The notes: generated from the letters alone by a model not told the origin. A stretch of 53,245 nt of DNA from CAIQJJ01 sp964606085 (GCA_964606085.1 CAZSFD010000029.1:1-53245); one strand, 5' to 3'. Positions 18,211-27,970 are shown, counted from the first letter of the stretch. A program made the numbers and translations.

Positions 18211-18620
18211 TCAACTTCCAAACCCTCACCGACCGCCTGCTCGAAAGCGAAAACCTGACCGCTGACCTGGAAGACCCCGAAGCCGATTGGCTGCTCCAGT
18301 GGGGTATTGCGCAAATTCCGCTCGTCGTCGAAGGATACACCGATGAGGAAGCCGCCGGCGAAAAGGTCAGCACACTGATGGCCTTCATGCGCCGCGCCGG
18401 GCGCAGCGTGGCGCGCAAAGACCGCCGCACACCCGCAGAATTGGCCGCCGCCCTGGACGAACTGGCCCACCTCTACGGCCAGGCTTTCACCCCACTGCCC
18501 TCCCTTACGCCAGAAACCCTGGCACAGGCTGCCGCGCAAATGCAAGCCGCCTCACCCCGCGAGGCGCTGCGCTTCCTGGTAGAATGGCTGGCGTCCTGTC
18601 GGTCAACCGGGGCAAACTGA
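18207..18620 (+). CDS. Hypothetical protein coupled to the PBP-like gene
   Basis: 137 aa soluble, mostly helical, acidic protein. No family recognised. It starts with ATG overlapping the PBP-like stop (ATGA), so translation is likely coupled. It has no signal peptide or membrane segment. A W-L-L-Q-W-G motif near residue 28 and a repeated Ala/Leu-rich C-terminal half are the only notable features. Confidence 0.75.
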   Translation: MINFQTLTDRLLESENLTADLEDPEADWLLQWGIAQIPLVVEGYTDEEAAGEKVSTLMAFMRRAGRSVARKDRRTPAELAAALDELAHLYGQAFTPLPSLTPETLAQAAAQMQAASPREALRFLVEWLASCRSTGAN

Positions 18621-18648
18621 AATTTGCCCTACCAAGCCCGGAGAAATT

Positions 18649-19881
18649 ATGCCCCCTCGCAAATCCACTTCCCGCACCTCATCCGCCGCACGTCAGCAAC
18701 AAGTGATCCTGTCCGTCCTGGCCTTTGCCGCCCTGGTGGTGGTCTATTTCGGACTGAACGTGGTCTTCCCGGCCATCTTTCCCAGCGACCCGACAGTTAT
18801 TCCGCCGGTCACGTCTGGCCCGGCCACGCTGACGCCAGCCAGCCAGGGCCAGCCACCCACCCGCGCGGCGCAGCCCGCCTTGCCCGCCTGGCTGACGCTC
18901 TACTTGACCAACCCCAACCCGCCCGATGACATCGAAAACGGCATAGACCGGTTCATCTTGCCTTTGCTCGAAAACGCCCGGCAGAGCATTGACGTGGTCT
19001 CGTTCGATGTCAACCTGCCCAGCGTCGTCAACGCCCTGATCGCCGCCCACCAACGCGGTGTGCAGGTGCGCGTAATCTACGATGGCGAAGAAGGTGACGC
19101 CGAAGTGGATAACGACTTCGTCGGCCTGTTCAACGGCGTCGAGGCGCTGCACGAGGCGGGCGTGCCGATGGTGGACGGCGGGCGCTCGAACGGCCTGATG
19201 CACAACAAAATCATCCTCATTGACGGCAAGACGCTGGTGATGGGGTCGTGGAATGTCTCGTACAACGACACCTTCCGCAATAACAACAATGTGCTGGTGA
19301 TCACCGCTCCTGAAATCATCGCCAACTACCAGGCCAAATTCGACGAAGGCTTCGTGGATGGGCGTTTTGGCACCCAGGCGCTGGTCGGCCCGCCCAACCC
19401 GACGATGACGCTTGACGGCGTGGCTGTGGAAAATTATTTTTCCCCCGAAGATGAGGTAATGGAAAAGCTGGTGGCGTATGTGCTGGCGGCGAAGAAATCG
19501 GTGCATTTTTACGCCTTCACCTACACCCACGCCGATTTGTCCACTGCGATGATCACGCAGTTTAACAATGGCCTGGATGTGCAGGGGGTGATCGAAAACC
19601 GCGGCGCTTCGCAGGGGGCGCTGGTGCCGCTCTATTGTGCCAAAGTGCCGGTAAAAACCGATGGCAACAAATACACCATGCACCACAAGGTGATCGTCCT
19701 CGATGGCGAAACCGTCATCACCGGCTCGTACAACTTCACCAAATCTGCCGACAACGCCAACGACGACAATATCCTGGTCATCCATAGCCCGGCGCTGGCG
19801 CAACTATACGAAGAAGAATACCAACGCATGTTGGCAATTGCACAAGACCCCGATCCTGCCAAAATGGAGTGTACAAAATGA
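18649..19881 (+). CDS. Membrane-anchored phospholipase D-family protein
   Basis: 410 aa. An N-terminal membrane helix (~residues 20-45) after a basic start is followed by a Pro/Thr-rich linker and an extracytoplasmic catalytic region. Two HKD motifs are complete: H185-N-K187-x4-D192 and H345-H-K347-x4-D352, each followed by a G-S-[WY]-N-[VF] segment. PLD-superfamily proteins with two HKD motifs form one active site that cleaves phosphodiesters (phospholipid, cardiolipin synthesis or nuclease); the substrate is not inferable. Ribosome site GGAG precedes the ATG. Its stop codon overlaps the start of the SelW-like gene. Confidence 0.9.
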   Translation: MPPRKSTSRTSSAARQQQVILSVLAFAALVVVYFGLNVVFPAIFPSDPTVIPPVTSGPATLTPASQGQPPTRAAQPALPAWLTLYLTNPNPPDDIENGIDRFILPLLENARQSIDVVSFDVNLPSVVNALIAAHQRGVQVRVIYDGEEGDAEVDNDFVGLFNGVEALHEAGVPMVDGGRSNGLMHNKIILIDGKTLVMGSWNVSYNDTFRNNNNVLVITAPEIIANYQAKFDEGFVDGRFGTQALVGPPNPTMTLDGVAVENYFSPEDEVMEKLVAYVLAAKKSVHFYAFTYTHADLSTAMITQFNNGLDVQGVIENRGASQGALVPLYCAKVPVKTDGNKYTMHHKVIVLDGETVITGSYNFTKSADNANDDNILVIHSPALAQLYEEEYQRMLAIAQDPDPAKMECTK

Positions 19882-20120
19882 TGAAAATCGAAATCGTGTA
19901 CTGCGCGGTCTGACACTACACCCCGCGCGCCCTCAGTTTGATGGGCGAACTGCTCAAGGAGTACCAAAGCCAGATCGAAGCGATCACCCTTGTCCCCTCA
20001 GATGGTGGGCGCTTCGAAGTGAGCGTAGATGGCGAATTGCTCTACTCCAAGCTGCGCACTGGCCGCCACGCCAACCCTGGCGAGGTGCTGACCCTGGTGG
20101 GCCAAAAAGCGCATGGCTAA
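19878..20120 (+). CDS. SelW/Rdx-family selenoprotein with in-frame UGA at CxxU
   Basis: Thioredoxin-like Rdx (SelT/SelW/SelH) family protein, 80 aa if TGA 19911-19913 is read as selenocysteine. The order is an M-K-I-E-I-V-Y start, then C-A-V-U, then a PRALSLMGELLKEY helix, LVPSDGGRFEVSVDG, LLYSKLRTGRHANPGEV and stop TAA at 20118. The family redox motif is CxxC or CxxU, and the TGA falls exactly on the second redox position. All conserved family segments follow in the same frame, so this is not a pseudogene. The ATG at 19878 overlaps the PLD stop (a second ATG is at 19881), and GGAG lies at 19866-19869. A bSECIS-like hairpin lies just after the TGA. Standard gene calling would truncate it or begin at the in-frame TTG 19938. 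No sel genes are in this window. Confidence 0.88.
19914..19947 (+). promoter_or_regulatory. bSECIS-like hairpin after the UGA
   Basis: Directly after TGA 19911-19913. Stem CGCCC (19928-19932) pairs with GGGCG (19943-19947). TCA (19933-19935) pairs with TGA (19939-19941), leaving one bulged U at 19942 and an apical loop GUU at 19936-19938. The loop begins with G and lies 22 bases after the UGA, which fits the spacing and G-in-loop rules known for bacterial SECIS elements bound by SelB. Confidence 0.65.
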
Positions 20121-20125
20121 CAAGA

Positions 20126-20161
20126 AACCGGCGAAGGCAATGCCTTCGCCGGTTCGTTTTT
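20126..20161. terminator. Intrinsic terminator after the SelW-like gene
   Basis: Arms AACCGGCGAAGG (20126-20137) and its complement (20143-20154), loop CAATG, followed by CGTTTTT. It separates the (+) SelW gene (ends 20120) from the convergent YkgJ-like gene (ends 20161). Confidence 0.85.
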
Positions 20162-20535
20162 CAGTCTGTCAGGCGGAGATCAGCCAGCCCCCATTCGCCG
20201 CGCGCCCGGTTGCAGCGGATCAGGTCGGCGCTGGCGATGACATAGCGCCCCTCCTGCTCCTGCACGCCAAACTCGCGGCAGGGCGAGGGGCGCTGTTCAT
20301 AGATTGTGCAGCGCACTGCCTGGCCGATAGCGCCTGCCAGCGCCACGCAGCGCAGCGGTTTATGCGCCGTGCCTTTCATGGCGCAGCAAAACGGCGAAAC
20401 GCGTTCGGTCAAATCCTGGGGCACCACGCCGCCCAGTTCGGGGTCGGCTTCTGCCCAATAAAATGAGACGCGCAACGCGGCGCAGCACGCGCCGCAAGCC
20501 AGGCAGGGGTTTTCAGAATCGGCAATCGTTTTTAT
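20161..20535 (-). CDS. YkgJ-like cysteine-cluster metal-binding protein, non-canonical start
   Basis: 124 aa from the proposed start. Resembles E. coli YkgJ throughout: NPCLACGACCAALRVSFYW, then E-x-x-x-P-F-C-C-A-M-K-G-T, R-C-x-A-L-x-G-x-I-G, C-x-I-Y-x-x-R-P-S-P-C-R-E-F and a C-terminal C-N-R-A-R. The cysteines form the CxxCxxCC...C zinc or Fe-S site of the family. No ATG, GTG or TTG lies upstream of this motif in the open frame; the first TTG (20475) would delete the N-terminal Cys cluster. A GAGAGG ribosome-like site (20542-20547) sits six bases before ATA at 20533-20535 (ATA-AAA-ACG), so an AUA start or a mutated ATG is the best reading. ATT at 20526 is an alternative. Confidence 0.75.
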   Translation of the reverse strand: MKTIADSENPCLACGACCAALRVSFYWAEADPELGGVVPQDLTERVSPFCCAMKGTAHKPLRCVALAGAIGQAVRCTIYEQRPSPCREFGVQEQEGRYVIASADLIRCNRARGEWGLADLRLTD

Positions 20536-20680
20536 GGTATTCCTCTCTAAAAACTATCACAACCGCGAAGATTTAGGGCAATTGCGCCATATTTAACGCA
20601 AAGGCGCAAAGCCGCCAAGTTTTAATGGTTTTCTGGGTCTTTGGAAGTTGCCGTGCTCTCTTCCCGCTACATGCTCTTCA

Positions 20681-20749
20681 AACCACGAATAACACTAATC
20701 TGCACGAATTTTCGACTTTTATTCGTGTAAATTCGTGCTATTCGTGGTT
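20681..20749. repeat. Imperfect palindromic element
   Basis: Arms of 29 bases (20681-20709 and 20721-20749) with four mismatches, spacer 11 bases. Each arm carries CCACGAAT and CACGAAT units, a kind of AT-rich palindrome often scattered in bacterial intergenic regions. The upstream stretch at ~20600-20620 (AACGCAAAGGCGCAAAG) is a second short repeat-like sequence. The 246-bp gap 20536-20781 has no gene. Confidence 0.65.
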
Positions 20750-20781
20750 CATCCAACAATCTCCACAGACGCGGGAGATGG

Positions 20782-21120
20782 CTATCCCAGCGGGTGGCGC
20801 ATGCGCTGGCCGCCGATCAGGTGCAGGTGGAGGTGCGGCACGGTTTGGCCGCCATTCAACCCGGTGTTGAGGATCAGGCGGTAACCCGATTGGGCAATGC
20901 CCTCCTGGGCGGCCAACTGCCGGGCCACGGTGAACAAATGACCGATCAGCGGTTCGTCCTCTGCGGTCAGGTCGTTGACCGAGGCGATATGCCGGTTGGG
21001 AACGATCAAAATATGCGTGGGGGCAACCGGGTGAATGTCGCGAAAGGCCGTCACTGACGAATCTTCGTACATGAGGGTGGCCGGGACGGTATGGGAAATG
21101 ATGCGGCAGAAGATACACAT
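20782..21120 (-). CDS. HIT-family (HINT-like) nucleotide hydrolase
   Basis: 112 aa. Starts with CIFCRII, the N-terminal CxxC common in HINT proteins, continues with D-I-x-P-V-A-P-T-H and ends with the histidine triad H-L-H-L-H-L-I-G-G. HIT proteins hydrolyse purine nucleotide phosphoramidates or related AMP derivatives in the cytoplasm. No Shine-Dalgarno is visible; the bases before the ATG are a C/T-rich low-complexity repeat on this strand. It lies 30 bp downstream of mtaB on the same strand. Confidence 0.93.
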   Translation of the reverse strand: MCIFCRIISHTVPATLMYEDSSVTAFRDIHPVAPTHILIVPNRHIASVNDLTAEDEPLIGHLFTVARQLAAQEGIAQSGYRLILNTGLNGGQTVPHLHLHLIGGQRMRHPLG

Positions 21121-21146
21121 GGCAAGGGGCAGGGAGCAGGGGGTAG
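21121..21146. repeat. G-rich low-complexity repeat unit
   Basis: GGCAAGGGGCAGGGAGCAGG-type sequence directly upstream of the HIT gene start. The same word family recurs at 30205-30298 and, more degenerate, at 53091-53140. Confidence 0.5.
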
Positions 21147-21150
21147 ACCT

Positions 21151-22434
21151 TTAAATGTCAAACGTTATGTTTCCCACCAGGCCATCGGGTGATAGCGCGG
21201 TGAGCAGCACCGGGGTAAGTTGATTCCACAGGTCTTGCGGGGCGAGGGCGGTAACACGCAGGTAGTTGTCGGTCAGGCCGCTCAGTTGCCAACCGGCGGG
21301 GCCGAGGGAAGTGGCGCTTTCCCACAACACGGGCATCTCTGCGCCGATGAAGCGGGTGCGGTAGGCGGCAGCGCTTTCGGCCAGGGCCTGGCGCACCTGG
21401 GCGCTGCGCGCTTTGCGCGTGGGGTGGGCTACCTGCGGTTTCATGCGGGCGGCGGCGGTGCCAGGGCGGGCCGAATAGGTGAAAACATGGCCGTCGGCGA
21501 AGTTCATCTGTTGGATGAAGGCGACACTTTCGGCAAATTCGGCCTCGCTTTCGCCGGGGAAGCCGACGATCACATCGGTGGTGATGGCGACGCCGGGGAT
21601 GGCGGCGCGGGCAGCCGCCACCAGGGCGGCGAAATTGGCGGGCGTGGTCTTGCGCGCCATGCGGCGCAGGGTGGCCGCACTGCCCGATTGCAGCGGCAAG
21701 TGCAGGTGACGGCACAGGCGCGGGTTGCGCCACAGGGCGAAAAATTCGGGCGTTAAATCCCACGGTTCGAGCGACGACAGGCGCAGGCGGGGAATGTCCG
21801 TTTCGGCCAGCACGGCCTCGACCAGGCGGGCGAGGTGCTGCGGGGCGGCCCAATCGTATCCCCACGAGCCGAGGTGGACACCCGTCAGCACGGCTTCCTG
21901 CGCACCGCCGCGGGCTGCCGCCTGCACGTCGGCCACCACCTCGGCCAGCGGGCGGCTGCGCCCAGACCCGCGGGCCACCACGGTGATGCAGAAGGTACAG
22001 CGGTTGTCGCAGCCATCTTGCGCTTTGACGAAGGCGCGCGTGCGCAGCCGCAGGCCCGGCACGGGGGTACGTTCGAGCGGCTCCAGATCGTACATTTCGG
22101 CAGGTACGCCGAGCAGATCGGCCACCAGGTGGTCTTTTGCCTGGTTCAACACCACCCGGCGCACACCGTCCAACGCGGCCGCCTCGCCTGGGTGCAGCGT
22201 GCTCCAACATCCCGTGACAACGATTTCATCCACACCGGCGCGCGCCGCCTGACGGATTTTCTGGCGCGAATCAGATGCCGCCTGGCCGGTGACGGCGCAG
22301 GTGTTGACCACCACCAGGTCGGCTTCGCCAGGCGAAGCGACCAAAATATGCCCGGCAGCGTGAAACTGCCGGGCATAGGTTTCGATCTCGCTCTGATTCA
22401 GGCGGCAACCAACCGTATCGAGGTAGACGTTCAA
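21151..22434 (-). CDS. mtaB: MtaB-like tRNA methylthiotransferase (radical SAM)
   Basis: 427 aa. N-terminal UPF0004 domain (LDTVGCRLNQSE, VNTCAVT) carries the first Fe-S cluster Cys residues. The radical-SAM motif CDNRCTFC gives CxxxCxxC at ~145. The order and RGSGRSRP segment match MtaB, which makes 2-methylthio-N6-threonylcarbamoyl-A37 in tRNAs decoding ANN codons; MiaB is less likely because of the C-x-x-x-C-x-x-C context and length. A C-terminal TRAM-like segment ends in VGNITFDI. Start overlaps the upstream lipoprotein stop by four bases. Confidence 0.9.
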   Translation of the reverse strand: MNVYLDTVGCRLNQSEIETYARQFHAAGHILVASPGEADLVVVNTCAVTGQAASDSRQKIRQAARAGVDEIVVTGCWSTLHPGEAAALDGVRRVVLNQAKDHLVADLLGVPAEMYDLEPLERTPVPGLRLRTRAFVKAQDGCDNRCTFCITVVARGSGRSRPLAEVVADVQAAARGGAQEAVLTGVHLGSWGYDWAAPQHLARLVEAVLAETDIPRLRLSSLEPWDLTPEFFALWRNPRLCRHLHLPLQSGSAATLRRMARKTTPANFAALVAAARAAIPGVAITTDVIVGFPGESEAEFAESVAFIQQMNFADGHVFTYSARPGTAAARMKPQVAHPTRKARSAQVRQALAESAAAYRTRFIGAEMPVLWESATSLGPAGWQLSGLTDNYLRVTALAPQDLWNQLTPVLLTALSPDGLVGNITFDI

Positions 22435-23081
22435 GGTTTCGCTACCGTGAAATTATCGAAGAGGATATCGGTGCCAGCCTCGCTGTAACTGCCGGCGATC
22501 AGGCCGACATCGCCCGAGGTGAAATCGGCATCCTGGCGGCTATCGAGCTGCTGGCCGTTGAGGTAGAGGGTGAGCGTGCTGCCGACGCAATCGGCGCGGA
22601 TGCGGTTGACGCCGCCGCTGACGGCATCGGTGCTGCCAAACTCGTCGCCATCGGCCAGCAGCGCCATTTCGCCATCTTGCACCTTGATGATGCCGTAGTA
22701 GCCATCGCTGGTGACGATGAAGTAGTAGAAGTTGTTGACATCCTGGTAGCGGCAGATGACGCCGAAATCGTTATCTTCGGGGCCGGCCTGGCGGGTGGCA
22801 TCTACCTCGACGCGCACATCGGTGAAGTTTTTGCCGGGGTTGGCCCATAGCTCGGTGTCGGGGGTAGCCACCTGGATGCGATAGCCGCCGTTTTCGTAAT
22901 CGGTAATGCCATCGTCGTTACGAAGGCTATCCCAACCGCTGCCGGTGTTCGAGAAATCATCGGCAAACAGCACATCTGAAGCCTGGGGGGTGGGCTGGCT
23001 GCTGCCGGAGAGTAAGCTGCAAGCCATGGAAGCCACCGCCAAAACAACCACAATCAACAGGAAACGAGAACGCAGTGCCAT
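22431..23081 (-). CDS. Lipoprotein with LamG/ConA-like domain paralogous to the kinase ectodomain
   Basis: 216 aa. Lipoprotein signal: hydrophobic core and S-M-A-C lipobox, lipidated Cys21. After a short Ser/Pro linker (SGSSQPTPQ) comes one jelly-roll-like domain (~38-216) with DDFSNTGSGWD, FGVICRYQDVNNFYYFIVTSDGYYGI and GTDILFDNFTV. These segments match the C-terminal domain of the kinase encoded immediately upstream (24943-23102), so the two arose by duplication. AGGAG precedes the start. It may bind the same extracellular ligand as the kinase; function otherwise unknown. Confidence 0.87.
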   Translation of the reverse strand: MALRSRFLLIVVVLAVASMACSLLSGSSQPTPQASDVLFADDFSNTGSGWDSLRNDDGITDYENGGYRIQVATPDTELWANPGKNFTDVRVEVDATRQAGPEDNDFGVICRYQDVNNFYYFIVTSDGYYGIIKVQDGEMALLADGDEFGSTDAVSGGVNRIRADCVGSTLTLYLNGQQLDSRQDADFTSGDVGLIAGSYSEAGTDILFDNFTVAKP

Positions 23082-23101
23082 CGGAAACTCCTTTTCTATT
23101 G

Positions 23102-24943
23102 TTATGGAACGTAAATGCTGAAATTATCGAAGAGGATATCGGTACCCGAAATGGTGTACGTGCCAGCCAAAAAGCCCACATCGCCCTGCGCAAAGTCGCT
23201 GTCTTCAAAATTGGTCAACTGGCTGCCATTGACCCAGAAAGTGAACTGGTCGGCGTTGCATTCGGCTTCGAGGGCGTTGGTGGAAGCGCCGGTTTTGATG
23301 GCTGTGCTGGGCTGCATCTTGCCGCTTTCGAGCGTGTAGACGCCGCCAGCCACCTTGCCCACGCCGTAATAGCCATCGCTGCTGATCACAAAAAAGTAGA
23401 AGTTGTTGCGATCCTGGTAGCGGCAGAGCAGGCCAAACAGATTATCATCTGAGCCGCCCACTTTGCTGGCATCGGCGGTGAGGTAGACATCGGCCAGTGA
23501 AAGGCCGGGGGTGGCCTCGAGGCGGGTGTTGGGTAAATCTACAAAAATGCGGTAGGCATCGGCCTGGTAGCGCGAGTAGCCGTCGCTGCCTTTGTAGGTG
23601 GGCCAGCCGGTGGTGGTGAGGGAGAAATCGTCCTGGTAAATGACATCGCCGCTTTGCAAAGCGAGCGTGGGTGCGGGCGTATCGGCAAGGGCGGCCTCGG
23701 TATCGGTGGGCTGCGGCGAAGGCGTGTCCACGGCGGGAGAAGCTGCGGTGATGGTGGCGGGCGGCTGCGTGGGGGTGGCCGCCGATGGGGTCGGGGCGGA
23801 AAGTTCGCCCAGGAAAGCGACAGCGAGGAAAAAGACCCCACATAACAACCCACCGCCGAGGAGGATGATTAAAACCCAGGCCCACACCGGCACGCCGCGC
23901 CGTGGCCGGGCCAGCGCTGGCTGCGAGGCGGGCCGCGGCGGCGGGGTGATCGGCCTGGCGCTTCCTGGCGAAGAGGGCGGCGGCGTTACAGGCCGCGCCG
24001 CACCCGCGGCCGAGCGTCCGGCTGGCGGCGGGGTGGTTGGTCGCTGCCCGGCGGCTGGACGGGCAACGGGCGGGTGCGGGGCCGTCAGCGCATCTTCCAT
24101 AGATTGCGAGGCGGCCAACGCCTGACCGGCTTCGAGCATGGCCTTCTCGAAGGCGCTGAACAGGTCGCTGCCGGTGGTGAAGCGCTCCTTGGGGTTCTTG
24201 GCCATAGCGCCCTCGATCACCCGGTCGAAGGTGACGGGCAGGTCGGGGCGGGTGTGGGTGAGGCGCGGCACGGGGTCGGTGATGTGCTTCATTGCCACGG
24301 CAATGGGGGTGGGCGCTTCGTAGGGCGGCCTGCCGGTGAGCATCTGGAAGAGGATCACGCCCAGGGCATACAGGTCGCTGCGACCGTCAATGTCGCTTTC
24401 GCCGCGCGCCTGTTCGGGGCTCATGTAGGCGGGTGTGCCGACAATTGAGTCGCCGGTGAGGTTGGTGGTGGCCTCCGAAAGGCGGGCGATGCCGAAATCG
24501 GACAGGTAGGCTTCGCCGTACTGATCGAACAGGATGTTGGCCGGTTTGAGGTCGCGATGGACAATGCCGCGCACATGCACCTGATCGAGGGCGGAGGCCA
24601 GGCGGGCGATGATGTGCGAGGCCTCCGCCGGGGGCAGCGGGCCGCTGGCGAGCTTATCGGCCAGTGAGCCGCCGGGCATGTAGCGCATCACCAGGTAGGG
24701 CTGCTTATCTTCTTCGCCGAAATCATAGACTGGCACGATGGCCGGGTGTTCGAGGGCGGCGATCATCTGCGCTTCGCGCTCGAAGCGGGCGCGGAAGGTG
24801 GCATCGCTGAGCAGTTGGGCGGGCATCAGCTTGACCGCCACGTCGCGCTTGAAGCGCGGGTCGTGGGCGCGGTAGACCGTGGCCATGCCACCGCGGCCGA
24901 GTTCGTCAATCAATTCGTAACGGCCAATTTTTTGTGGGATCAT
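23102..24943 (-). CDS. Membrane Ser/Thr protein kinase with extracellular LamG/ConA-like domain
   Basis: 613 aa PknB-type receptor kinase. Kinase domain residues 8-270: GRGGMATVY, K38 in VAVK, HRDLKPAN with catalytic D131, DFG 149-151, GTPAYMSPEQ. A Pro/Ala/Thr-rich juxtamembrane region (~285-350) leads to a membrane helix (~352-377). A Thr/Pro-rich linker and an extracytoplasmic domain (~430-613) follow, with FGLLCRYQDRNNFYFFVISSDGYYGV and a GTDILFDNFS end. No PASTA repeats. All catalytic residues are present. The ectodomain is homologous to the adjacent lipoprotein. A -10 element six bases before ATG predicts a leaderless mRNA. Confidence 0.94.
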   Translation of the reverse strand: MIPQKIGRYELIDELGRGGMATVYRAHDPRFKRDVAVKLMPAQLLSDATFRARFEREAQMIAALEHPAIVPVYDFGEEDKQPYLVMRYMPGGSLADKLASGPLPPAEASHIIARLASALDQVHVRGIVHRDLKPANILFDQYGEAYLSDFGIARLSEATTNLTGDSIVGTPAYMSPEQARGESDIDGRSDLYALGVILFQMLTGRPPYEAPTPIAVAMKHITDPVPRLTHTRPDLPVTFDRVIEGAMAKNPKERFTTGSDLFSAFEKAMLEAGQALAASQSMEDALTAPHPPVARPAAGQRPTTPPPAGRSAAGAARPVTPPPSSPGSARPITPPPRPASQPALARPRRGVPVWAWVLIILLGGGLLCGVFFLAVAFLGELSAPTPSAATPTQPPATITAASPAVDTPSPQPTDTEAALADTPAPTLALQSGDVIYQDDFSLTTTGWPTYKGSDGYSRYQADAYRIFVDLPNTRLEATPGLSLADVYLTADASKVGGSDDNLFGLLCRYQDRNNFYFFVISSDGYYGVGKVAGGVYTLESGKMQPSTAIKTGASTNALEAECNADQFTFWVNGSQLTNFEDSDFAQGDVGFLAGTYTISGTDILFDNFSIYVP

Positions 24944-24949
24944 AAGCGT

Positions 24950-24955
24950 ATTGTA
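24950..24955 (-). promoter_or_regulatory. -10 element for the receptor kinase gene
   Basis: TACAAT on the (-) strand, with six bases between it and the ATG at 24943. This predicts transcription from the start codon. No -35 is recognised. It lies in the 27-bp gap after the TPR gene. Confidence 0.4.
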
Positions 24956-24970
24956 GCATAACGCGCCGGG

Positions 24971-26128
24971 TTAGCGCTCCAGCCAACGGGCGGCTTCCTG
25001 GGCGGCGGCGCTGCCGGGGGCCAGGTTCAGCACGGTGGCCCATTCCTGGCGGGCGCGCTCCGCCTGGCCGCGCAGCCAGTAGACCTGGCCCAGGTGCAGA
25101 TGGGCGGCGGGGTCGTGGGGGGCCACGGTCAGCGCTTGCAGCAAGAAACGTTCAGCCGTCAGTGGGTCATCCAAGCGCAGCAGGACGTAGGCCATCAACA
25201 CCAGGCTGGCAGGGTCCTGCCCGTTGAGCAGCAGCGCCTGGCGGGCGGCTGGCAGAGCAATTTCGTGCAATTGGATGTCGTAGCGCAGCGAAAACTCGGC
25301 CAGCAGGCGCAGGTAGGCCGGGTCGGCGGGGGCCAGTTCGATGGCCTGGCGATAATAGGCTTCGGCCAGGGGCAGGTCGCCCTGTTCGGCGGTCAGGCGG
25401 CCAAGTTCAGCTTGAATGACGGGGTTGTGCGGTTCGAGCCTGGCGGCGGCATCGAGGTAGGCCAGGGCCTGGTCGAGGTTGCCCTGGCGCTGCCAATGCA
25501 GGGCGGCCAGCATGTTGACGGCGACCGAGTTGGGGGCCAGCAGTAAAGCCTGGGCCATTTCGCGGCTGCCATCTTGACCGAGTTGTTGCAGGGCTTCGCT
25601 GAGGTAGGCCCAGGCTTCGCCGTAGGTTGGGTCGGAGGCGATGGCGCGGCGGAATGATTCGGCGGCCAGGTGCCACTCGCCGAGGGCAGCCAGGGCGCGC
25701 CCGATGGTCAGGGCGGTGTAGGCGGGGTCGTCGTACAGGCGGCTGGTTTGCAGGGCATCTTCAATTGCGGTGAAGGCGGGGCGGGAGGCCGGGTCGAGTT
25801 GGGCGGCGCGGTCGAGATAGGGCAGGCTGGCGGATGGGTCGAGAACGGCCAGCAGCAGGCCGAGGCGATAGGTCAGCACGGCATCGAAGGGGGATTGGGC
25901 CAGGCAGGTCTGCAAGGCAGCCTGCGCCGCGGCCCATTCGCCCTGCTGTTGCAGCGCCGACCAGTCGGCCGCGCAGCCTTCGGCGGAGGCGGTCGGCAGG
26001 CTGGTTGGCAGGGCGGTGGGGCGGCGTTCAGCCTGGCCGGAATGCTGCACAACGATCCCGGTCAACGCCAGGACGATCAGCGCCAACAGGCCCCCACCCA
26101 CCCACCGGCCCCATCTGCTCCCTGCCAC
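24971..26128 (-). CDS. Membrane-anchored TPR protein
   Basis: 385 aa. GTG start with AGGGGAG ribosome site five bases upstream. N-terminal membrane helix (~10-29), Thr/Pro linker with Cys52, then about eight tetratricopeptide-like repeats (for example GEWHLAAESFRRAIASDPTYGEAW and QGNLDQALAYLDAAARLEPHNP). TPR arrays bind protein partners; here it would face the extracytoplasmic side. It starts 8 bp after recN ends, so the two are probably one operon, with no known functional link. Confidence 0.85.
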   Translation of the reverse strand: MAGSRWGRWVGGGLLALIVLALTGIVVQHSGQAERRPTALPTSLPTASAEGCAADWSALQQQGEWAAAQAALQTCLAQSPFDAVLTYRLGLLLAVLDPSASLPYLDRAAQLDPASRPAFTAIEDALQTSRLYDDPAYTALTIGRALAALGEWHLAAESFRRAIASDPTYGEAWAYLSEALQQLGQDGSREMAQALLLAPNSVAVNMLAALHWQRQGNLDQALAYLDAAARLEPHNPVIQAELGRLTAEQGDLPLAEAYYRQAIELAPADPAYLRLLAEFSLRYDIQLHEIALPAARQALLLNGQDPASLVLMAYVLLRLDDPLTAERFLLQALTVAPHDPAAHLHLGQVYWLRGQAERARQEWATVLNLAPGSAAAQEAARWLER

Positions 26129-26136
26129 TGGCTCCC

Positions 26137-27903
<1,767 letters not shown>

Positions 27904-27970
27904 AAGGCGATCTCCAAGAGAGAACAAGAATAAAACAATAAACTCGCCGGTTGAGCTTGTCGAAACCAGG

